A stretch of DNA of 64,000 nt from Hirudinaria manillensis (lineage: Eukaryota; Annelida; Clitellata; Hirudinida; Hirudinidae). Shown here one piece after another: positions 54,698-64,000 of this stretch. Below the pieces are notes generated by a model that did no database searches, had not been told where the DNA came from, and saw only the letters and a list, made by a program, of their open reading frames with translations. The stretch is taken from the NCBI GenBank assembly GCA_034509925.1, contig CM067534.1:2458501-2522500 (forward strand), given 5' to 3'. Within the stretch, counting starts at the first letter, position 1; every line of letters starts with the position of its first letter. The position numbers and the translations under genes were made by a program.

Positions 54698-57600
54698 GAT
54701 TCAGATCCTCCTTTAAAGCTCCCTTAAAAATTCATCATTGATTGCATCCCACTTGGCATTTTGCCCTTTAGACGCTCAAAAAAAAGTTTCCGCGCTTTCT
54801 GAGAAATGGGTGCAGACGCTTTCGCCAATGTCAAGTGTGCAAACAGTTTCTACCTTCAATGATTCAGGTGTAATGGTTTTAATTGCTATGCTATATTTAT
54901 ATAATATATTATATTCACAATTATATAATTGTTATATTTACTTAAATAAATAACAATGTTATAATTACTAAAACTTGTTATATTAAATAAATGAATATAA
55001 TAATGCAGAGTAAGAAATTACTATTTAATATCCATCCATCCATTATAATAATATTAAATCAAAGAAATATTATTAAATTTATATAATATTTTATATAATA
55101 AACTGTCGATTGTTTCTTACGATGCTCTTTGTAGTCAAAATCAGCTGGTTAACTTAAATGCGAGAAAATTTATCTTTAGAGTTCGCCCATGCTAATAACA
55201 GATAAATAAATAATTAATAAATTAAGCAAATAAATATAATAATTAAATATTAATTAAATTACTAAAATTCTAACTGAATGTAATATTGAAGACTGACTGG
55301 ATATTTAAGTAGAGTGAAAAAAAGAATTTAAAATTTAATTAAAATAAATATTTAATAAGATAAAGAGACATTACTTTTGTTTTCATTCAAAAAGATATAA
55401 ACACACTACAGTGTCGCACTACAATTTCAACACGAGGTCGTAGAATAAAATAAGTTGATAGACGCTGAAATCAAAATAAACCAATCCGCTCGTGCAAATG
55501 TAATTAATATTTAACACTTATTATTACATTTTAAACCTGCCTGCAGTGCCATGGTTAGCTAGATTTTGCTAAAAAAATGTTGCCCTTCAGGTTAAAAGAA
55601 AACAAATGACCCTCAGGACAGGTATTACCCTATTCTCGGTCACCCTAATTCACGCCTTTTACTGTATTTATTATTGTAAGCTTTATAAATAATTACGGAA
55701 ATGAAATAAGGACGGCTAGATGGATGAGCGGATGAGCGAATAGACGGACATAAATAGTTAATGGATGGACGATCAGAAGGACGGATGGATGTATGGATAG
55801 ACTTCGATGGTTAACCTTAAATTTAAAATGAAAAACCGATTAAAATGATTTTCCGAAAGGAAATTTAACGCCATTTTAAGAAGTGGTGAGGTTTGTACTC
55901 GAACCTACAACGATGCTGTTAAACATTTCGAGAAGAAAAAAATTACTTTCTACGATTTTTAAAAAATTGTTTTATTTTTTTAAATGTTTTTTTTTATGCA
56001 GAGTAAATTCCTGTTAGCATTCATTCAGGTAAGAGTGTTGGAACGACGTTTGATGTAAGGCCTGAGGCCGACCCACGAGTTCGATGGATGGATGACGGAT
56101 GACAGATGGATGGATGGACGGATGGACGGACGTACATAGATAGTACAGTTCAAGGATGATATATATTAATTGCTCCAATTTTTTTTTTAAATGGCTTCGA
56201 AAGCTTCATTTGAAAGAAGGCGAAAGTGATATTAATTAGGAAACATAATTAACGTAAATGGACGATGATGTTAATTGATTCAACTTCAAGCGTAAGAAAT
56301 TACGGCAATAATCACTTAAATTATAGCATATTTAAGGGCACTGACGATAATATGCGATATTATTTTTAATATTAATATAATATTATTATATTATTATATC
56401 ATATTATTATAATATTATTACACTAATGTTATTTATAATACTAATAATAGTATTATTATATACATTTTATAATATATATTATAATATTATTATATATATT
56501 TTATTATATTATTTGAACTGGAACATATACCGTTAACTCTGAGGTTCCCTGGAGTAAAATGATGAACTAAAATTGATAACATGACTTACTTGAATATCAC
56601 ATGGTTATAATTAATAAATAAATTAATTGATCAATAAATAATAATGCCACAAATATAATTATATATTATAATATATAAAATATTCGATTATTTCAAAAAT
56701 GCTTTTAAAACTCTTTGTTATTATTATTATTATTATGAATACAATGAATGATGATGATGATGATGACTTGTAGAATCTCATCATCGGCTATACAAACCAC
56801 AACACTTCAGTGGCTCTTCACCGCCGGTGAGCTGCTCAGTAGCAATAATAATACTAATAGTAATAATAAAGGCTAAAAAACATTCGATCGCCGAGGTTAT
56901 TAATAATTAACAGCAACCACATTGTTTTATCGGCAGACGTGTGTACTAGAAGCGGGAGATTGATGTGGCAAACAATGACAACACTTCGTTTCATGGCAAC
57001 CGGATTTGCAATCATGGAATTACTTGCTTGTGTCAGTCTATCTTCCTTATTATTTATTTATAAATGATATTTTTTAAATTATTTAAATAATTATTTTTTA
57101 ATATAACATCATAATTATTTTATAATATCATAATATAAATATATATAATTATTATTAATAAATATTTCATAATATAATAATATATATATATATATATAAT
57201 ATATAAAACTATGACTATAAATAACAAATGCCTATTGATAATTTAATTATAAATTAATAATTACAATTATAAATTGGCATGCCATAACGTTAAAGAAGCT
57301 AAAAGTTGGATGAAAGGCTAGTCGGAAGGAAGGACAGATGAACTACATGAACCGATGGAGGAATGGATGAATTTTATATATTATTTTTTCTTGAACGGAT
57401 ATTTAAAAACAGAACCCAACTCAGGTTAACTTTGTAGTAAAAGATACGAGCCATGAAAAATACATGTATGTGTCCTCATTTCTCAGAAAACGTGATGAAG
57501 AATATTATTGATTAATAATATTAATTAGCGTTTAATTTAATCAAAATGATTTTTGGATCATAAACTTGCTTGAAGTTGTTTCTTGATGTTCAAGGTGGAA
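54698..57600. other. Unassigned AT-rich DNA
   Basis: No gene. It contains GGATGGATGGAC-type runs (55725-55800, 56080-56140), long TATAAT-type stretches (56360-56510, 57060-57270) and a GATGATGATGATGATG run at 56748-56766. Confidence 0.45.
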
Positions 57601-57627
57601 GTCCTCAGATGATGATGGTTAAGATGA

Positions 57628-57866
57628 TATTATGACGATGATGATGATGATGCCTATGACGATGATGACGACGACGACGACGAGGACGATGACGAGGACG
57701 ACGACGAGGACGACGACGGCGATGACGACGACGACGACGAGGACGATGACGTCGACGACGACGACGAGGACGACGACGACGGCGAGGACGACGACGAGGA
57801 CGACAATGATGACGATGACGACGACGGCGAGGACGATGACGGGGACTACGACGACGACGAAATGAC
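57628..57866. repeat. (GAC)n/(GAT)n trinucleotide array
   Basis: About 240 bases of GAC, GAT, GAG and GGC triplets, purine-rich on the plus strand. It yields long Arg-, Thr- or Asp-only frames that are not genes. Confidence 0.9.
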
Positions 57867-58524
57867 AATGATTTTACGATGATAATGAAGATTATGACTG
57901 ATTTTTCTTTTCACAGATTTTTGAACGTTTGACGATTGATTTAAATGTTGAAATTTATTTAACTCGAGTTAAATCTTCATTTCAGATCAGTTACTTCGTC
58001 CGCTATGATAATAAAATAAATAAATAAATAATAAAATAACATGAATAAGCCAAAACATAACAGTCTTCATCGTCATGTGAAAGGGAATGGATAAGTCTGA
58101 TAAGTCGATGACTAATATCCAATGCATCTTGTGCATGACGTCACACACGTGTACGATCATTGAACAAACATTTTTTGGCCATTTTTATGGTTTAAAAATA
58201 AATATTCCACGTTCACGTCATGACAAAAATGCATCGACATTCTTACAAATTATTTCAAAAATGTGCTTTAAAACTCTTTGTTGTTATCAAATGAATTTTA
58301 AAAATTCCATAATATTTAGACTCGGAGTGGAATTTTAGCGACGCATGCGCAATTAAATAATAATTAATGTTAATTAATTAATTAATTTCGATTTATAAAT
58401 TAATTCATCACATTTAATTATACAAATGAATTTGTCCTTGTTACGAAAAACCTCGAAGCCTTTGTTAATTATGAAGGAAAAACTACTTTCCTTATTATGT
58501 TTTTTATATTAAATGAATACGACT
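57867..58524. other. Unassigned AT-rich DNA
   Basis: An 83-codon ORF at 58087-58338 (MDKSDKSMTNIQCILC...) has no recognisable family or splice signals; otherwise nothing seen. Confidence 0.4.
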
Positions 58525-58549
58525 GAAAGCATATTCCTTTCATTATTAT
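58525..58549. repeat. 25-bp target-site duplication, left copy
   Basis: GAAAGCATATTCCTTTCATT plus ATTAT, repeated exactly at 60856-60880. Confidence 0.92.
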
Positions 58550-60855
58550 TGATTGAAACTCTTGAACGAGCGTTCCGGCAGGGATCTTCAGAGGAATGGC
58601 TCCCTCTACAAGTGTTTCGGCCCTAAATCCTGACACTCTCGGGGGCTGGGCCGCATCCGTTGATCAAGCGGATGTCCCTGCCAGATACTTTCTTCCGATA
58701 AACAGACAACGACTTCCGACAAACAAACAACGACTTCCGACAACCAAACAATACTCGCACCGCCATTTTACGAAAAACTCCGCGATAGCCCCGCCGTCCG
58801 AAAACTGTCAAAGTCGCCATTGCAGCACTTCTTATATCACTTTGGTGTGAATGCCATCCGGGGTGTCTCTTTCCTGGTCTTAAACTGGAGTCCCTGTTTT
58901 GGTGGAGTGGACAGGGACGACTTGTCTCGCCGTGCCTGAGGCTTACCTTCGGTCCTTCGTGGTCCAAATCCAATGAGAAGCCGATTCTGCAGACTCGGCT
59001 ATTTTCTGGACGAACTGTTTGGTTTGCCTGTTTGAAAGTCCTATCTTCCTGAGAAAGACGTAGGTAGACTTGCCTACCAGCCCTCTCGCTCCGACTTCTA
59101 TTGGCAACACACGGGCGCTATAACCTTTCCCCTCTAAATCCATCTTCAGCTATTCGTAACGGTCGCTCTTCAGAGCATTGCTGACATCCATTCGGTCCTC
59201 CCATGGGACCGTCAGCTCTACCACAATGACGGAATCGGTTGCTGCCGACGCCAGCACCAGATCAGGCCGCTCTCTTGTAGCACCTGCTGGTAGTGCCTTT
59301 CTCCCTGCAGGTCTGCCGCAACTGTCCAGTCTTTGGCTGTGGACAGCAAGTCCCTCCTTTGGGCCATGTTCCTTTTGCGGTGCTGTGTTGAGCCCTCTCT
59401 TAAGAAGTACATCCATCTTGGTGCCGCGATTTCTCGGGCATTTGCCTGGGAGAATGTCGTCTTAGCCGCCTCGACCACGACCTGCAGGACTTGGTTATGA
59501 CGCCAAGTGTAGCGACCGTGAGCAAGGGCGTACGTGCATGATGACAGCACGTGTCGGAGTGACTGTACACCTCCGCAGAGATCTCAGCTGGCGCCTTGAA
59601 CTATCCCCCACTTCTGCAAGTTGGACCCGGAAGGGAGCACGTCGTAGACCGACCTTATGAGGAATGCCAAGCGGAGGGGAGACTTTCCAAATGTCTTTCC
59701 ATGTGATGGAATGAGAATGGATGACGTCTTCCCAGGTTGTCCACTGTCCTTGATGGCTTTGCTGCACTGCCAGCGCAATCCTTTCGATCTCCATCTCTTG
59801 CCTTCTCTCTTGGAGTTATCTTTTGTCTGCACATTCGCTGTGGAACATCTTGAAAAATGGTTCCATCCGACTCCATGGCGGTCTACCTGCACGGGTCTTC
59901 TTTTCTCCTCGAAGGCTAGGATTGCCTCGGATTTCTCAATTTCTTCCTGGGCCCTGAACTTCCTTCCTGAGCGGAGTTGCGGCATGACATCGCGGACCCT
60001 GCTGTCACTGGAGTTGTTGAGCGACCATTGAGTTCTGATTTTGCTAATTTTATATTCTTCAACGATGGATCTGAGGGGCAGCCTAAACCGTGTGCTCTTG
60101 CTGTACAGAGCGACTGACGACAGCGAAGGCGGTAACCCGAACCATTTCCTTGTACGCCGATTTATTTTCCTTTCCATCTCTTCCACCGACTGCAGGCCTG
60201 TTTCGTAGATGGTCAGTAGTCACAGCAGTCTTGGTAGCAGGACGAAATGCAGGAGCCAGACTTTGAATCTGCCCTGTAGCGGCGATTCTGCAATCGCTTT
60301 CAGACCGTCGGTCATCCTACTGACAGTGGCTGCCTCCTGGTTTTTGTCGCGGAGGAACTCGTCGAAAACCTTTCCCAAGCTCTTTACTGGCTCTTCTGAG
60401 ACCGTCGGAATGCGTTGTCCTCCTGTGGTGAAGCACACGTCGCTGCGAACTCTCCCTCTTGTAAGAGAAAGACTCCGGCATTTTGCGGGCTTCAGAGCCA
60501 TGCGACACCATTGGAGTAGATCATTGAGCTTGTCAAGGGCTCTTTGGACAATCTGCTGCCTGTTTAGAACGATGGTGGTGTCGTCCATGAAAACCTTTAC
60601 TGAAGGCATAAACACCCCTCTACCCAAACGCATCTCGGGGATCTCAGCCCCTACTGCATTTAGTACGACTTGGATGGCAAGCACAAACAGCGATGGGGAA
60701 ATGTCACACCCCATGGCTGTGCAGATCTGCAGAGGGATCCAACACGAGGTGCAATCTTTCGTGGAAAAACGCTTCACGAAACCGTTGAAGTATTCTTTGA
60801 GTACCTCAATTACCGTTCCAGGAACATGGTGGATTTCTAACGTCTTCCAAAGGCC
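58550..60855 (-). mobile_element. 5'-truncated, decayed RLE-type retrotransposon (subfamily 2)
   Basis: A 2.3-kb insertion bounded by an exact 25-bp duplication. It is related to the full-length element at 50-54 kb but clearly diverged. It starts inside the reverse transcriptase (WKTLEIHHVPG) and keeps the CCHC and endonuclease regions in broken frames. Its 3' UTR carries a 21-bp unit (CGGAAGTCGTTGTTTGTTTGT) three times at 58692-58754 instead of the GAAGCCAAYGAGAGC repeats of subfamily 1. The terminal stem CTGGCAGGGA / TCCCTGCCGG is preserved. The 3' end abuts ATAATAATG. Confidence 0.92.
58946..60855 (-). pseudogene. Broken reverse transcriptase/endonuclease ORF of the subfamily 2 copy
   Basis: The frame from 60855 includes VKVFMDDTTIVLN (active-site region) and stops at 60220-60222, where a Trp codon has become TGA (PRLL-stop-LLTIYETG). 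It resumes (VEEMERKINRRTRKWFG) to 59584, breaks at the CCHC region (LRHVLSSCTYALAHGRY), then continues in other frames with RPDLVLASAATDS and VVELTVPWEDRM to the ASHWIW tail. At least three disruptions make it non-functional. The N-terminal 480 or so residues are missing. Confidence 0.9.
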
Positions 60856-60880
60856 GAAAGCATATTCCTTTCATTATTAT
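60856..60880. repeat. 25-bp target-site duplication, right copy
   Basis: Exact repeat of 58525-58549, marking the 5' junction of the truncated element. Confidence 0.92.
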
Positions 60881-63800
60881 AATTATATTATTATTATTAC
60901 ACTCTTCAAAGCTTATTAATGGCCATTATTTAGGTCAAGGAGCTGCAAGTCTAAGTTTGTCTTTACATGTTTGCCTCTCTATATACGATAATAAGAAAAA
61001 GTCAATATATATTGATTGATTGACTGATTGAGGACGGATTCTAAATATAAAAAGACATAAAAATAAAGAATTGAATATGAAAAAGAATTTGTCTTGAATT
61101 AAAAATCTTTAAAATTAATAATTAATCAAAGTTTGTTCGCAGTAATTTCTGTTTTCTGTTTGGCATTTAATGAGTTTCTCATGCTTGCATCGTGCGAAAA
61201 TAAATTTGATTGATTTATTGAATAAATGCTTTTATTTTTGTCAATTTGTTGAAATTATTACAACATATTGGCCGTCAATTTATTAAAATTTATTTTCAAT
61301 TATAGTAAAAAATGTATTTTCATCGTTTATTTATTTAGAAATATATCCTTATTTTTTATGTATTTACGAATATGTATCAAGAATTGTCGTGACGATAATT
61401 AGATGTTCATAATTAGATGAAATGAAAATTAATATATTTATTATTGCCAATGTTGTTGTCGTCGTTGTTGTTATATAGGATTATTTTGTTAAATAAAATA
61501 TCACAATTTAACAAAGCCGTCCATATATATTCCCCGATCACTAACTTTTTCCTATTATCGTCATCGTTGTTTTCGTAGCCTTCGTCATCAACAGCGTCTC
61601 CATACTCGTCGTCGTCGTCAGCTTTTCGGGGCACGTGATACACCGAAGAATGATTAACAATGGAAGGGTAATGTTCAAGTCAACGATGCTCTGCGATGTG
61701 TCAGCCATTCAGGAGCTTGTTTTACCGTGATGAAGATGATGATAATGATGACGACGGCTATGATCATCATCATCGTCGTCGTAATATCGAGGTGATCAGC
61801 CTAGATCGATTCCAACTTGCAGGGGATTGTTCTCCTGATGAGTTCCTCATTTCGGGATGACGGCAAACAGGAACAAAAACAAAAACAGACCCCGATTGTT
61901 TATGCTTGCGCGGCCATCTGTCTTTCGTTCGTTATTTCTTTCCGTCGCTCTGGCTTTATTTATTCGTCGATCTTGTCTTCTATTTTCCAGTCCCCTTTCA
62001 TCATTGTCATCATAATCGTCATCCTCATCATCGTCGTCATCGTCAACTCGATCCACGAATAACGAACTATTAAATCAGGTTCTTATGTTCAACCGATTGG
62101 GACTTTTGTTTCCTTGTTTTAAGCGAATCCGATTTTATTTCAAACGAATCTGTTTTTGTTTTCAGAATTTTTTACAAAAAGAAAGAAAATGTTATTTTTA
62201 AATTCCTTCAAAACAACCTAGGATTAATTTCAAGATAATTGATCGAAGATTAAGTTTAATTATTTTTAAATCAGAACCCTGGAGAATTAAAATTAAAAAA
62301 AAATTAAAATAATAAATCTTGCTTGAGAACAGAATTCTATTTAATTGAAATCGAAACTGCGCAATAAAGGAATAAAGAATCCACGAAAATGAAACTAATT
62401 CTATGTAATTTCCTACGGTTTCGATTGACAAATGACAGCGTCGTATGACTGTCCAATCACGCATCAATGAAGTCAAATGAACTCAAACATTGAATTAAAG
62501 ACTTCAAAACACGGAAGCCCTCACAATGCTAGTGAATTTCCTTATTCTACAGCTCATTCCACAGACTTTCTGGATCAACGACACTGCTAAAAATAGAATA
62601 CATAATAATGGAATAATAATAATAGTAGAATATTTTTATAAATAATTAAAGTTGCATCGACACCTGTAATCTAAAGATTTTTTTCGGACGAATTTTGTGA
62701 TTCAAAACTTGTGAATTTCTGAAACGTCAATCGGTTAAATAAACAAATAAATGTGTATAGGAATAACAGCCTTAATTACTTAATCAATCAATATTAATTA
62801 ACTAACTAACTAACTAATTAATATCGATTCCTTTAGACCGGTCGGCATGTCCTCCGATGCCAATTTACCCTGATTGAAGTAAGGGCCATCGATGTCGTCA
62901 TCAATCAACCTTTTCAACCCAATTAGTTGAAGCAACCAATCGCAAGGCGGGTCCCACTGATGAAGCTCAATCAACAAGTTTTATGCCTAACAACGTGGCT
63001 ACAAAGTAAGATTTCCGACTATGACCTATATACAGCAGCCATTCATTGGCTCAAATCTGGGTCGATCTTATTATAGGATGGCATATAATATTTATCAGTT
63101 AAGGCATGATTTTACCAATAAGATGTAATTGCATTATAAAATTAACCAATTAGTTAGGTAAGTTATGTAATTTTCGATCGAAATAATATTTCAATGAGAA
63201 AACGAAAAAACGAATTACTTTTATCGATTACTAACATCATAAAACTTTTTTCGTCATGTTTGGTTACCAAATTTGGCTTCTAAAAATAACAGACTATATG
63301 AAGAGTGTGATGTCATCAAGATAAACAGTCGCCATTTCCACAATGGAGATTCAAATTGATCCCAGTTAATGGATAGCCTCAAAGGACGGACAGACACACA
63401 AAAGAAACTACAACAGCAACATCACGTTGAACTATAATTATACCAACTCAACTATTTTCAAATCGCCATTTTTATGCACACATTTGACAATAGCATCCTA
63501 CCACCACCATTAAAAAATCACTTTCTACGTTCATCTGAAGTCGCGCGTTACGCTATCTTTCGTCCCGGCAATAAACTCCGTTCTAAACAGACCGTCACTA
63601 TTCAAGATGTTCTAGATGAAATGGCTCCTAGTAGGACCTCCTAGTAGTTTATGCTTCCATTCTTCTTGAAATCAAATCGTCAGCCTCTCCTTCCAAATTT
63701 AAATCATTTTAGACTACATGGAAAGTAATGACTTATCATTTGTTCCTGGAAACACTCTCGCTGGCACAGTTTGTTGCCGGTATTGCAAAAAACTCTTTGC

Positions 63801-63932
63801 CAGTCGAGGGAGTGAAGGCATGGATTCCTCTTATGACTTCCACCATAGCAATAGTAAGTCCAGGTTGTCAAGGCCAACCGGTTGTACGCTCTTGTAGCAG
63901 CATAACCGCCAAGGCCCTCCTTGAGGGGTAAC
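60881..63932. other. Unassigned AT-rich DNA
   Basis: GAT/GAC runs near 61730-61790 and 61990-62050; CTAACTAACTAACTAA at 62800-62816. A GC-richer stretch at 63730-63930 has a 67-codon ORF without known features. No gene supported. Confidence 0.4.
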
Positions 63933-63987
63933 CGGAAAATTCATTCGCGGAAAATTCAGCGCACGGAAAATTTATCGCCGGAAAATT
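63933..63987. repeat. Four copies of CGGAAAATT at 15-16-base spacing
   Basis: CGGAAAATT starts at 63933, 63948, 63964 and 63979, with YCA/TTA-type spacers. It probably continues past the window edge. Confidence 0.7.
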
Positions 63988-64000
63988 TTAAAGGGTTACT

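Noticed and set aside
57605..57868. Arg-rich protamine-like ORF
   Set aside because: Produced by the GAC triplet array; every frame is similarly open.
1..64000. CRISPR arrays, operons or ribosome binding sites
   Set aside because: The sequence is clearly eukaryotic; the tandem repeats are microsatellites without spacer structure.

Overview
The window is AT-rich metazoan DNA with spliced genes, long introns, many microsatellites and several transposon remnants. An Emx-type homeobox exon, a secreted three-Ig-domain gene with consensus GT-AG introns, and a short interstitial run of GGTTAG repeats (the TTAGGG telomere type, unlike the usual insect TTAGG or nematode TTAGGC) point to an invertebrate animal, perhaps a lophotrochozoan. 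The phylum cannot be fixed from the sequence alone.

Layout. 0-1.1 kb: last exon of an emx/empty spiracles homologue (+). 3-4 kb: a Tc1-like DNA transposon remnant broken by the 3' end of a non-LTR retrotransposon. 5.5-11 kb: a multi-exon gene on the minus strand for a Ser-rich coiled-coil protein ending in an LZTS/N4BP3 (Fez1)-like segment, with a possible tiny head-to-head gene at 8.4 kb. 16-23.3 kb: a tandem cluster on the plus strand of four apparently intronless paralogues (genes A-D) that I do not recognise, sharing up to four short sequence blocks, with a fifth unrelated intronless gene (E) between C and D. 29.4-43.1 kb: a minus-strand gene for a secreted protein with three Ig domains, whose signal-peptide exon is separated from the rest by a 10.4-kb intron holding two retrotransposon fragments. 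49.5-54.7 kb: a 1.4-kb (GATAT)n array split by a 3.8-kb apparently intact RLE-type (restriction-like endonuclease) non-LTR retrotransposon with a 1106-codon ORF. 58.5-60.9 kb: a decayed, 5'-truncated copy of a related subfamily with a 25-bp target-site duplication. The rest is low-complexity or unassigned AT-rich DNA.

Most notable: (1) the A-D family, which looks undescribed; (2) the RLE retrotransposon family, of which four copies share a 3'-terminal RNA structure supported by compensatory changes, and whose copies, like an unrelated R2-like fragment, abut AT-rich simple repeats (mostly AATAAT, once GATAT). The two halves of this story are independent: A-D look like host genes, each mostly with its own poly(A) signal, while the retroelements account for most of the GC-rich DNA in the window. 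All splice models are read by eye and no database was searched.
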